Shown piece by piece: positions 24,590-36,354 of a stretch of DNA of 64,000 bases. The DNA is from Citrus sinensis (lineage: Eukaryota > Streptophyta > Magnoliopsida > Sapindales > Rutaceae): assembly GCF_022201045.2 (NCBI RefSeq), contig NC_068557.1, forward strand, positions 24,839,501-24,903,500. The letters are read 5' to 3'. Position numbers and translations under genes: made by a program. The stretch's first letter is position 1. Every line of letters begins with the position of its first letter. A model generated the notes under the pieces. That model saw only the letters and a program-made list of their open reading frames with translations, ran no database searches and was not told the DNA's origin.

Positions 24590-24730
24590 GGATCCAGTTA
24601 TATTGCAACAGTAGTACGGTACCACTGTTACTTTTAGTCATTAAATTTTATTAATACAACTGTACAACCATAAATTCAATGACTGATTGTAATTATAGTA
24701 CCATAACACTATTGCAATATAATTTTATCC
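24590..24730. mobile_element. Harbinger/Tourist-like MITE, copy 2
   Basis: A 141-bp palindrome. The left end GGATCCAGTTATATTGCAAC and the inverted right end GGATAAAATTATATTGCAAT match each other. The internal GTTACTTTTAGTCATTAAAT parallels GTTACTTTCGGTCATTGAAT in the element at 16508, showing one family. A target duplication is not clear. Confidence 0.55.
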
Positions 24731-25860
24731 TGTCACAGGGATTAAAATTGAAGCATCACACTAATAAATGCAAAGCGATAGCGCTGGCGAAAAATATTGC
24801 TCTGTAGATCATAACGTATATTTTGTCATACTTATGGTTCATGCACATTGGAAAGGTAAAAAGGGGGAAAAAATAAAAAATAAGAAACGTAAAATCAAAT
24901 TGAGATAGGAAGTTTTGATAAAGAAAAATCAAAGGCCAGAATCGGTGGCAAAATTTTGATTGGTGGTCATCGTTTTGAAAACGGATAAGTAACAGGAGGA
25001 AAGTAAGAAAGATGGCCAACTGCCCAACTTTGATTTGATGGACCGACGACGCGAGGACCGTGGTCCGTGACCGAAGCCACGCCGAAGCCTCCGACACGCA
25101 ACTTGACTTCTGTCCTACAGCTTTCGAACAGCAAACAGCCTGAACCCGTTTTGTCTTTTATCTTACTACGAAACAAAATCAAATCTACTGAAAAAGGGGC
25201 TAAAAAGAAATGAAATGAAACGCAACAGGAAATAAAAGTTGGCCTTAATTCCGTTCCATCAGTCATTTATAGACAAAATATTTTGAGGGAATATTCAATA
25301 TTGTGTTAATTAGGAAATGTAATTGAAATATCGTTTAAAGAAGTTTTACAATTAAAAATAAAATTTTTCTAGCTGTGGAAACCTGTTTTTTAAAATTTAA
25401 ATTGTAACATAGAAAATTGAAAAACATAATAAATATCACATCCCAGCGCACACGCTTTAAATTAATTAATGAAATTAACTTACTAGCAAAGGACAGACAA
25501 TCAAGAAAACAATATTCTATTCGTACGAGGGGGAGTGTGAGTGTCTCTCTTCTCTACGATTGTGGTAAGTAATAAATGAGAAGTGAACAAAAAAAAAAAA
25601 AAGGCACTTGAAGCAAGCAACTTGCTCATAAGGGTATAATTGTAAATATATACGATTTCGTTGACACCAAGACTAGTATTGTCAAAATTCAAAAAAGCCC
25701 AAATCGGATCGGATGCCCATTAGTTGGTGTTGAATCAACAAGTGCTACGCAACAGTATTTTTATGTATTTGCTGGAATATTTTTATCTTTGAAGAACCAA
25801 AAGGAAAACCCTTTTGCCCCGCCAGTCGCCACCCTCCCTTTTCTTTCTTCCCCTCTCTCT
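24731..25860. other. Spacer and distal promoter of the RPI gene
   Basis: No gene seen. A short GC-richer patch lies near 25020-25110, including the interrupted palindrome GGACCGTGGTCC. Overlapping minus-strand frames at 24756-25266 have no recognisable content. Confidence 0.5.
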
Positions 25861-25870
25861 CTAGAGTCTC

Positions 25871-25878
25871 TATAAATA
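25871..25878 (+). promoter_or_regulatory. TATA box of the RPI gene
   Basis: TATAAATA follows a pyrimidine patch (CCCCTCTCTCTCTAG, about 25850-25864) and lies about 165 bp before the ATG, predicting transcription from near 25905. The leader is CT-rich, as is common in strongly expressed plant housekeeping genes. Confidence 0.7.
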
Positions 25879-26039
25879 AGACCCTTTCTGGCTTTCTCAT
25901 CCACACGCATTCACAACCATCCAATCCCAATCCCTCCTCTCCCATTCAGAAGTAAAAAAAAAAAACTCTTCATTCAATCTTTTCATCAAACACCCCGCTG
26001 TTTCTCTTAACATTCCTCTGAATCCCCTTCCCTGTAGAA

Positions 26040-26822
26040 ATGGCTATCGCTATTTCTGCAGAGAAACTGTCTTCTGTGGAGACTGGTTTGTCTCCTTTAT
26101 CTTCCCCTCCGCCGGTGATTCTGACCCAAGACGAGCTCAAGAAGATTGCTGCTTACAAGGCCGTTGAGTTTGTCGAATCCGGGATGGTTCTCGGCCTCGG
26201 CACCGGCTCCACCGCCAAGCACGCCGTTGACAGAATCGGCGAGTTGTTGCGCCAAGGCAAGCTCACCAACATTGTGGGGATACCCACCTCCAAGAAGACT
26301 CACGAACAGGCCGTTTCGCTCGGTATTCCTCTCTCAGATCTTGACTCGTATCCCGTCGTTGATTTGGCAATCGACGGCGCTGACGAAGTCGATCCCTTCA
26401 TGAATTTGGTCAAAGGCCGGGGTGGGTCCTTGTTGAGGGAGAAGATGGTGGAGGGTGCCTGTAAGAAGTTTGTTGTTATTGTCGACGAGTCCAAGCTGGT
26501 GCCTCATCTCGGAGGGAGCGGCCTGGCCATGCCCGTTGAAGTGGTGCCGTACTGTTGGAAGTTTACGGCCAAGAGGCTTCAGGATTTGTTTGAGGATTGT
26601 GGCTGTGTTGCCAAGCTCAGAACCACCGGTGAGCAGCCGTTTGTCACCGATAATGGCAACTACGTTATTGATTTGTATTTGAAGAAAGACATTGGCGATT
26701 TGAAAGTTGCAAGCGACAACATTTTGCGGCTTGCCGGTGTTGTTGAGCACGGGATGTTTCTTGATATGGCTACTACTGTGATTGTAGCGAGCGAGCTCGG
26801 CGTTACAATTAGGAATAAATAG
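26040..26822 (+). CDS. RPI: Ribose-5-phosphate isomerase A, cytosolic type
   Basis: Intronless 260-residue ORF. RpiA interconverts ribose 5-phosphate and ribulose 5-phosphate in the pentose phosphate pathway and supplies ribose for nucleotides. The phosphate-binding loop GLGTGSTAKHAVDRI is at residues 52-66 and the DLAIDGADEVD block at 108-118. The KGRGGSLLREK block at 125-135 supplies the rest of the active site. D112, D115, K125 and E134 have exactly the spacing of E. coli RpiA Asp81, Asp84, Lys94 and Glu103, so the enzyme should be active. The first 25 residues are short and acidic rather than transit-like, unlike the plastid Calvin-cycle isozyme, which favours the cytosolic RSW10/RPI2 group. 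The first ATG after the TATA box is used. No break is seen. Confidence 0.95.
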   Translation: MAIAISAEKLSSVETGLSPLSSPPPVILTQDELKKIAAYKAVEFVESGMVLGLGTGSTAKHAVDRIGELLRQGKLTNIVGIPTSKKTHEQAVSLGIPLSDLDSYPVVDLAIDGADEVDPFMNLVKGRGGSLLREKMVEGACKKFVVIVDESKLVPHLGGSGLAMPVEVVPYCWKFTAKRLQDLFEDCGCVAKLRTTGEQPFVTDNGNYVIDLYLKKDIGDLKVASDNILRLAGVVEHGMFLDMATTVIVASELGVTIRNK

Positions 26823-29800
26823 TGATTTTTTTTTAATTTTTAATTTTTAACGTGTCGAGTCTAATTCCCAAGTGAATTTGGGCACATTGTCATTGTTATA
26901 CAAACACAAAAAAGGGATTTTTGGGTCCATTTTTTAAGAAACTGATGAATTCTCCTGTATTAGGAGGTACTTCCAAGTTTTGTTTGAGACAGTTATTAGA
27001 GGATTTTAGGTGATTCTGAAGATAACTGAAGGATGAGTGAACAATGGTGTATCACAGTTATCATTTTCTTTTCAATAGTTATTTCCATGTTATATTTATT
27101 AACGCTTTGGAATTGACTTGGTCAGAATTGATACTCGCTGTTCCTTTTTTAAAGTGTTATTTTGGATTGCCTCTTTCTTTCCTTGTGATTGATACTTGTC
27201 AAATTGCAATTTATGTTTGACAAAAATGAGCTTGGTATCTAGTTCTGTGGTACAATCGAACTTTGACTATGGAATCTGATTGGAGATGATTTTTGCCGTG
27301 TATGTTTCATGCACAATTCTTATTTAGTATGCCTTTGTTCACTTTCTGGGTGGGCAATTTTTGGTTTTGGCCATGAATTGTGAATTGTATTTCTGTGTTC
27401 TCAGGAGCAGAGTAAAATTGCTGGGGTGGGGATTGTGTAGTAGCGCTAGCACAGGGCCATGATATCATTCCTTTGATGTTAATCTACCGAAGTGCTGAGG
27501 GGAGGCATTTGTTTACCATGGCTTGAAGTATCTTTTATCAATTTCAACCTGTCGGCAACTTGTATGATGCTAATTTAACTGAAAATGGCTATTGAAACTC
27601 TTATGCTGAACAAGTGTTGATGTTTCATTATTGGAACCATTTGGAACACACCTTAAAATATCCCCAAACTTGGTAAGCATTATTTATGTGAATTAAGCTT
27701 TTTTTCTGATTATTTGAAACGATTTAATATAATTTTATCTCGTTTATTCTGGATATTAGTTGGTCTGTAGTTGTTCTGAATGTGCTCTGGGCATGGGAAA
27801 CTCAAGTTTCCCATATTATTTGGATTGCCAACAAGCATGCATATTCATTGAGCATATTTGTACCACAGGCTCGATTTAGTGAAGGTTGTTTATCGGGCAT
27901 TCTCATCATAAGCCACCAAAAGGATTTTGTGTTTTGTAGAATTTGTTGAATATGTGGTTTGTATGAGAAATCATTTAAGAATTTAAAAAATTGAGAGGAT
28001 TATAAGGCCGGCAGGCTGGATATGCCCAATGCTTCAAGGGAGCAGTTGGACCAATCTTCAATGAAGCAGATGCAGTCGCAACTATGAGATTCAAGGGGAT
28101 ACTAAACTGCAACAGGTCTGTGTAGTGTCAAGATTACTCATGCATGACTCCACCCCTCCTGTGCTGATTCCTGATAAGCTAGCTTGTGCTCGATGTCTTT
28201 CTCTTAATAGAACAGTATGTCTTTATGTCTTTCTTTTTCTTGCTGTAACTAGGTCTTACTCTGTTGTATTATGACATTTCAGAAGAAATTAAAATTGTGC
28301 ATGTTAAAACTGTTTGCTACATGTTTTCTTTGTGCCATTATGGATACCTGTTGTATGGATCATTTGGGTGATCAGCTTCCTGTAAAATAGTGGATAATGC
28401 AACCTTCTGGATTGAGATGCAAATGTACTACTTTTGAATAAGGAAATTTTACAAAATGACTTGTATATTGTACCATATGCTTAAGATTTGCACAAAATAT
28501 GCTCCAATTTTGTACTCTTTTCTTTCTCTTTGAAGAAATTAGGTGGCTTGGGACTTGGCCTTCTTGATAAGTATGATTTTTCTCTCTTTGTTCTTTTTTG
28601 ATGGTCACGCCGTGCTTATCTTCTTCATGTGGTTTGAATTTTATCATGTGTCTGATTCTTTTGAGTAGTCTTATTTTCTTTGCAGGCAATTTTGTGCATG
28701 CTGACAAAGAGTTAGGATGTGAATTCACTTGGAAGATTATAGTTTTCTCTTTCTAGGAATTGAACGGTCGTGTCATCTTATGCCATCTTATCCCTTAAAC
28801 AAAATATGTGAATAACTTAATCGCTATAATAGCCGATGCATTATTCCAAGGAGCAAATGAGTTGGGGAAATATCCATGCTGCTTTAACTTTTTAGTTCCA
28901 TTACATCTTTAACTCTTCAACATCACGGTTTGTTTCTCTTGGATTTGGATAGAAGTTCAATCCCCTTATCAGCCTTTCTGACTGTCACCACAGTGTTATT
29001 GTTGCGAGTCGGCTTGGATTCACCATGAATTACCATGGCAGACTAATCTAGTTTTTCTGATTAGGTTAAAACGATTTAGGTTAAATTTGTATGTAGATGT
29101 ATCTATTGTTTTTTATTTTTCTCTTTTTTCACTCAGAGCCAAAAAAAAATATTTTTTTTCCACCATTATTGTAAAATGGGAAGATGGTACTGCTACAGCC
29201 CAGCTATCCCAAAAGGAGTTCTAAGTGTGTGTGTATTCATTCCTAGTTGTGCAGAATTGTTATACCTGTGATAAATTCACTCAGTTACAATCTGTATTAG
29301 TTGAATCTGTCATCTTCCCAAACAGATAAGCTGTTGCTTGGACACTACTTCAAGATATTATTGCATGAATGTTATTATTGTGCAGGAGCCAAGAAATTAG
29401 AACATGGACGGAAACAGGTTTTTGTGCTCGTTTCTCTGTTGCCTACATTGAAATTTGAATGCCTGGATATAAAAAATATCTGCTTCTGTCAGAAAAATCC
29501 GCGGCATCTCCGAATTTGCCTAGACAAGCAGATAACAACATGCTGCTGATATTGCCAGTCTATTGAAAATACTTTGGGCCTAGATTTTGGACATAAGGAT
29601 GGAAATATTTTTTGGGCCCATTAATATGTATTACCCGACGTCTACAACTGTGTTAATATATATGACGTTTGGGCCTGTTGCGGGCTGAATTTTTTTTTTT
29701 TTTCTAATTTCAATATGAGAATGAACATTTTTCAGATGTTATGCAAACATGATATTAGATTTGATTAAATGCGTTATCCCAAAATCTATATCCATGCAAA

Positions 29801-32070
29801 ATAATTTGTGAACCATATCTTGTATACAAAAAATGTATACTGCGTTCTCTTTTTTTTATTAAAAAAAAAAAAAAATCCCCCCCCCCCCCCACCAAAAAAA
29901 AAAGGTAATAGTAGATGATGTAAAATGATTAAATTGAGTTATTTTTATTGTTTAGACCTCAAAAAAACGACTTTTAGGAAAGCTAGGCAGCTAGCCGCAA
30001 TCTAATTTCGGAATCAGAAGTAACTCTAGCATGGACTAATACATCATTATTAGGTTAAGGTGTTTATGTGCCTCCAAAGGTATGGTCAAGTTTAGATTTA
30101 TTTAATTGGTTATTCAGACTCTCGACAGGAATAAGAGGCCTAAAAAATGAATTGAAAATTTATCCATTCTTTATCTTTAAAAAATGAAAAAAAAATGGTT
30201 AAGATTATTATTCATTTTGTTATATCATGAGGATCTTTTAGTTGAGAGTTAGTGATTATTAGGTTTTGGCATTTTCTCTTGTGCATCATGTCAATGGGAT
30301 ATAAAGTGCTTATAGATGTATCCCACTTTTTGCAACACGTATTATTCTTTTCTTTATAGATGGAAAAGCAAAGAAATTGTATGGGAAGCAGTTCATAGAA
30401 TTATGATTTTAATTTGAGGAAAACGATAGAGGATGTGCTTTTCAACTTTTTTTTTTTCATGTTTCATTTTTACTTTTTTTCTCTCTAGTGGGCACTAAGT
30501 TTCTCTTTGTCACTTGCACTCAAAGTTGAAATTAAAATTGTGTACACTGCATCAAGAAAGGAATAGCTTTGTCATTAAGGAAATCCATTGGATATTATTT
30601 CTCATTAACAAATTAGGGAAGCCTCCCCCTTCAGTGCTTAATGAAAGAAGCACCAAAAGCAATTAGATAAAGACCATTGAAAGTACATAATCAAGAATAT
30701 TGAAGAGTGTGTTAATTAATTATATTATCATTATTTGCTTCCTCGTAATCGAATATGCATAATTAGCAAAATCCAGTGAATCATTCCCACCAGGTAGCAA
30801 CTTGGAGAAAGTGAGCAAGTTCATTTCAAACCTGAAAAATCAAGTTAATTGACGCATCCACTTGAAGGCCCAATGGCCAACCTTAGCCCCTAAGTATAAA
30901 AAAGAAATATCACCTTTATTTTTTTTTGTAAATCTAAAGAATGCTAAAGTGAGAGAGAGGAAGAAGAAGAGAGTTTGGCAAAAACATTCACTTAATCTCT
31001 ATTTTTTTTTTATAAAAAAAAGGTCATTAAAATTCACAAATCTCTAAAATTTGTTTTCAAAAAAAGAACAAATTTATTTTTTTGTAAAGAGAAAAAATTC
31101 ATTTAATCTCTAAAATTTTCGGGAGAAAGAAAAATCTTTAAGCTTCATTTTTTTTTTCATTTTGATGATTTCATTTATTAATTTTAGATAGAATTAACTA
31201 GATTCACCCTTAAAATTTGGGGCAGATGGTTTCAGCATTTGACATTTTTTTTTTCTTGAAGCAAAACAAGCAATATGGTCCCAAGCTACATAAAAAGAAT
31301 CACCCAAATTCAGAAGACAAATACAATTGACTGATAACAAGAATAGCTACGAGTCATCAATTCTATCTATTCATTAAATTTTTTGGACCCAATTCAACCA
31401 ACTTGTTCTGAACCATTCTCGGCCATCAATTAGATGGGTTTCTCACTTCATCATTTTGACTTTATAATTTCCTTATAGAATTAATAATGTTACACTGACA
31501 CTAATGGCTTTTATATTCACGTTCTGATGAAAAGGTATTGCCTTCAACCTTCATGTGCATACACATGGAAAGCATGTCTATCTACATAACAACTACCCCA
31601 ATCCTTTTGGACAAAATAAAAAATAAAAAAATTCCCCCAATAAACAAAGAATTAGAAAGCCAAATACCTTTCAAACTTATATTTGACCCCAATTAAAAAA
31701 ATGTGCAAACGAAGATTAGGCATGAGTTGTTTCACTCTCATGCAAGCAAAGGAATCGAATCCTTCTGTTTCTTTTTGGACTTATATTTTTCTCACCGTGC
31801 GTACCAAGTCTGTTGTTTATACATTATATACAAATCAAACTACCAATAAATATATATTAATGCTTCATTTAAATATGTAAAATTAGGTCAAATTAATGGG
31901 ACAGCTAGTTTCATTTATCGTATGCCTATTGTAATATTATCACAAGTTGCATACTAGATAATATATATATATATAAATTAGCGTAACCAGCAGTTTAATT
32001 AGTGAGAAATTATCTACCGTATTTGTTTTGCCTTTTTAAAAAATATACAGACATTTTTTTTTCTTTTTTA
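26823..32070. other. RPI 3' flank and long spacer
   Basis: The first few hundred bases are probably RPI 3'UTR. From 27300 to 28750 the sequence is T-rich with GC balance nearer to transcribed DNA than the rest, but no frame over 120 residues resembles a protein. It could hold 3'UTR variants or a non-coding transcript. Homopolymers occur near 29862-29903 (A14 then C14 then A10). From 29900 on it is AT-rich with nothing recognised. Confidence 0.5.
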
Positions 32071-32076
32071 GAGCAC

Positions 32077-32547
32077 CACTTGAAGTTTTCTTTTTATTGC
32101 ACTTGTCCACTTCTGTCTAGCCGCTGTTAGAACATTGCTGATGTTAGAGGGGTAAAATAGACATTTCATTCGAATACCTAAAATTATATTGTATTATGCT
32201 AATTTTTTTTAAAAGAGTAAAACGACGTCATTTAACGCGATTTGAAAATTAAAAAAAAATTGATGTTTAACCCAATTGAAAGAGAAAAAATAAATACAAA
32301 ATTTTTAAATCTAGCAAGCAACAACAAATACTATTTTCCTCTAATTTCTAGCATCTACCTTTGCATTTAACTTTGTTGCTTGAAAAAATTTAAATCCAGC
32401 CAATTTATCTCCAATTTTCATTTATTTTGGGTTAAATTGTAATTTTCGTTTAAGGGGTAAAAACGTCATTTTATTAACATTATGTTAAATCCACTAACGG
32501 AGGTCATATATAAGTGGACGAGTGCAATAAAAGGTAAACTTCAAGTG
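32077..32547. mobile_element. Long-TIR non-autonomous DNA transposon (~0.47 kb)
   Basis: The left arm from 32077 (CACTTGAAGTTTTCTTTTTA, then TTGCACTTGTCCACTT) is mirrored by the inverted right arm (CACTTGAAGTTTACCTTTTA, then TTGCACTCGTCCACTT). Further in, GGGGTAAAATAGACATTT pairs with GGGGTAAAAACGTCATTT. Arms are at least 80 bp and the middle is AT-rich with no ORF. A target duplication is not obvious. Confidence 0.7.
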
Positions 32548-33322
32548 ACACGATGAAAAATAAAAAAAAATATTTATGTATTTTTTTAAAAGGTAAAATA
32601 AATAGGTGGACGGTGAATAATTTTTCTTTAATTAGCATTGAAAACCTAATATGATAATGCAAAATGCATGAGTCAGCATAATTATTCAATTATTTTTTAT
32701 TACATGGCTTAATGATTATTTAATTTGTCCTTGTAAGTATTTTGGTCATTTCACCAAAGAAAATGACTAGAACTAGGAGATTTGGACATTACTTCTTCAA
32801 AGAGTATCTAATTCTCCAATTTGATGTGGACGTCAAACTACTCCGGTGTGGCTATTTATTTATAGCGGGCAAGCCAAGAATAACAATAACGTACGCTTTG
32901 GTATTTTACTATTTTTTGCCATTTGCGGTATAGGGGGATAGATGGAGACTTCTCCTCATTCATGTTATTTGGAGTAATTTGAAAAAAAAAATGTTACTTG
33001 GAGTAATTGCTTTCATTTATAATATAAATGAAGCATTTGATTAATGATTATGGTTTATACTTTATAATATAATATATTATAGTATCCTTTCAACATAAAA
33101 AGGGAAATATTACGTTGGACTTTCACACGTGTATGTCACTATCAATTGTCAAAATATGAAGGAAATATAATGTATCTATGACTTTTCGACTATAAATTTA
33201 ATATTTATATTTAAATATAAAATTTAACTAAGAGATCTCTGGCTTTATTAAAATTATAGATAAATTAAAAAATAAAAAAAATTCTAATATAGTCTATTTG
33301 TCATATGTTATATTAAAATTTA
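32548..33322. other. AT-rich intergenic spacer
   Basis: No gene or clear repeat seen. Confidence 0.5.
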
Positions 33323-36300
33323 GGGTCATTCTATAATGCCGTAACTAAATTTACGGCATTGATGTCGTAATTGATGTGGACTGTTGGATTTGAATAAAAA
33401 ATCTCTATCATTAATTTTAAATAAATAGGTAACCTGTTACCTAAGTAGCATGTAGTTTACCTAAGTTTCAAGTTATATTTACTAATTTTATGTGTGATTT
33501 ACAAGTTTTATTTAACATTTACAAGTTCATGTTGATTTACAATTTTTATGCAACATTTATAAGTTTTTGTTTAGTTTATAAGTTTTTCATGCAATTTACA
33601 ACTCCATCATTAATTTACATGTTTTCCCATCAATTTACTAGTTTTATATGTGGTTTACATATTTTTTGTTTCATTTCACAATTAATGTCAATTTACAAGT
33701 TCTATATCATTTTTCTACGTTTTTGTTCTGTTTACAAGTGTTTCTTGCAATTTACAACTCCAATATTAATTTATTATTTTTTCCATCAATTTACTAGTTT
33801 TATGTGTCGTTTACAAATTTTTTGTTTCATTTCACACATAATATCAATTTACAAGTTTTATATCATTTTTTTAAGTTTTTGTTTTGTTTACAAGTTCTTG
33901 TTGTAATTTACAACTCCAACATTAACTTACCCCTTTTTTTCCCATCAATATACTAATTTTATGTGTCGTTTACAAATTTTTTGTTTCATTTCACACTTAA
34001 TGTCAATTTACAAGTTCTATGTCATTTTTCAAAGTTTTTGTTTTGTTTAAAAGTTCTTCTTACAATTTATAACTCCAAAATTAATTTATCCCTTTTTCCA
34101 TCAATATGCTAATTTTATGTGTCGTTTACAAATTATTTGTTTCATTTCGCACTTAATGTCAATTTACAAGTTCCATGTCGTTTTCCTAAATTTTTGTTTT
34201 GTTTACAAGTTTTTCTTGCAATTTACGACTCCAACATTAATTTACTCATTTTTCCATCAATTTACTCATTTTCTGTGTCGTTTACAAATTTTTTGTTTCG
34301 TTTCACACTTAATATCAATTTATAAGTTCTATGTCATTTTTTTACTTTTTTTTTTGTTTACAAGTTCTTGTTGTAAGTTACAACTCCAACATTAATTTAT
34401 CCCATTTTCCATCAATATACTAATTTTATGTGTCGTTTGCAATTTTTTTGTTTCATTTCACACTTAATGTCAATTTACAAGTTATATGTCATTTTTCAAA
34501 GTTTTTGTTTTGTTTATAAGTTTTTCTTGCAATTTATAACTTCAACATTAAATTACCCGTTTTTCCATTAATTTACTAGTTTTATGTGTCGTTTACAAGT
34601 TGTTTGTTTTATTTCACACGTAATGTCAATTTACAAGTTCTATGTCATTTTTTTAAGATTTTATTCTGTTTACAAGTTTTTCTTGCAATTTACAACTCCA
34701 ACATTAATTTATTACCCCTTTTTTCCATCAATATACTAATTTTATGTGTCGTTTGTAAATTTTTTATTTCATTTCGCACTTAATGTCAATTTACAAGTTC
34801 CATGTTATTTTTCTCAGTTTTTGTTTTGTTTACAAGTTCTTCTTGTAATTTACAACTCCAAAATTAATTTACCAATTTTTCCATCAATTTACTCATTTTC
34901 TGTGTCGTTTACAATTTTTTTATTTCAATTCACACTTAATGTCAATTTACAAGTTCTATTTTATTTTTCAAAGTTTTTGTTTTGTTTACAAGTTTTTCTT
35001 GCAATTTACAACTCCAACATTACTTTACTCATTTTTCTATCAACTGACTAGCTTTTTACCCAAAACAAAATTTAGTTTAAATCACAAATAGAAAGAAAAT
35101 GATTTTCTTTTTTCAAATAACTGGATTACTATGGGCTTGTTCGGTATTGTTTTTTAATTGATATTTTCTGAAAATAAAAAGGAGAATGAAAATTATGTTT
35201 CATGGTTGCTGTATTTTGAATTTAAGTATAGTGTGGTATTATTTTCTATAACTTGTACTTTAAAACTAAAAACAGTAATATGTATTCAGTAGACATGATT
35301 GAAAATAATAAAAATAGTGAAAATGCAGTTAGTAGAACAATCCTATAAAAGCTAACTTTTAGTAAATATATTATCTTAACATTCAAATAAAATTAATTTT
35401 TTTTCCATGCTATATGATAAAAAATTGTAAAATTTTGATCATTCAAAATTCCTTTTAACTAGTCAAACGAAGAATCATAATGAACACAAGCAGAATTTTA
35501 TAGAAGATAAAGTTAGCTTATAAGATTCAGTATAGATTTTATAATAAGTAAGGGCAAAACAAAGTTATGAAGAGCATTGTTAGTTATCGCTGAGTTACTG
35601 AATTCAGGAAAAATTGAGAGCAACCAAAAGAAAATCCGAGTTAATCAATGGGTTACACTGTATAAATGTTCAAATTAATCTTTCATGAGTAGTCATCCAT
35701 TCTTTTGCTTCTTGATATATCACATGGTCTAACTTGGATACTTTTTGTTGCTTCATCTCTGTATAAATGCCCAAACATCTGTTTAATAATCCCATTAATT
35801 TGAACAAATAAAACTAGCTAGCTCCCTAAACACACATTGAGTTTGCAATCTTTTCATGTACAACAGAACCAAATTTTATAGTAATTTCTTATTTTTTAAA
35901 GTAATTTCATACGCGTTCAATTACAATGATTTGAACTAATGAAGCGTAAGGTGATTTAAGAAGATGAAGGGAAAAAAAAAGGAGTTTACAGAGGAAGAAG
36001 GAAAGAAGAGGAAGAAGAAATGGTCAAAGAAGAAAGGACGAAGAAGATGCAGTATAAAAGAAATGAAAGAAAGATTTTTATATTGTTTATTTTTTATGTC
36101 TTGAAGTTTGTTCAGGAAATTGTTTTGTAGAATGAAAAAAAAAACGTGTATAAGAAAACATGCATATCCGTTTACTCTTTAAATTTATACCGGCAAAAAT
36201 TTTATTTTTAAAATTATATTTAACCGGCTTGTAACTGGTTATATATAATTTAATTAAAACTTTTTATTATATTATAATAATTATAAACCGTTGATCTAAT

Positions 36301-36354
36301 CCAATGGTTCATAATAATTACGGTATAAAATCACGGCATCATAGAATTTTTTTG
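33323..36354. mobile_element. Candidate 3-kb TIR element carrying a minisatellite
   Basis: The left end (TTCTATAATGCCGTAA, within 33330-33345) and inverted right end (TTCTATGATGCCGTGA, within 36330-36347) match. About 40 bp further in, GTAATTGATGTGGACTGTTGGATT parallels the inverted GTAATTATTATGAACCATTGGATT. Both ends abut AAATTTA, a possible target duplication, though such a word is cheap in AT-rich DNA. Inside are the tandem array at 33488-35045 and about 1.2 kb of AT-rich DNA without ORFs. Non-autonomous; class uncertain (Mutator or hAT). Confidence 0.5.
33488..35045. repeat. ~156-bp tandem repeat (minisatellite), about ten copies
   Basis: The phrase TGTCAATTTACAAGTT recurs at about 33686, 33841 (variant), 34001, 34157, 34312 (variant), 34468, 34624, 34784 and 34939, a period of 155-160 bp. 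Each unit is itself built of shorter blocks of about 25-30 bp sharing TTTACAA(G/A)TTTT. Open frames through it (such as 33490-33906) only reflect the absence of stops in the repeat and encode Phe/Tyr/Ile-rich nonsense. Confidence 0.92.

Noticed and set aside
24756..25266. Two overlapping minus-strand ORFs before the RPI gene
   Set aside because: Their content is low-complexity hydrophobic or basic, and they overlap each other in different frames; the promoter region explains the base composition.
27300..28750. Possible extra exons of the RPI gene or an unannotated transcript
   Set aside because: The RPI frame closes at 26822 with a complete protein; splice-like sites exist but no coding continuation or homology was found.
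29301..29549. 82-residue Cys-containing ORF
   Set aside because: Considered as a small Cys-rich peptide, but there is no signal peptide and no regular Cys spacing.
33488..35045. Regularly spaced repeats reminiscent of a CRISPR array
   Set aside because: The whole 156-bp unit repeats with no unique spacers, and the genome is plant nuclear.
33490..35051. Several overlapping plus-strand ORFs of 65-138 residues
   Set aside because: They follow the ~156-bp tandem repeat and encode repetitive Phe/Tyr/Ile-rich sequence; this is array periodicity, not genes.
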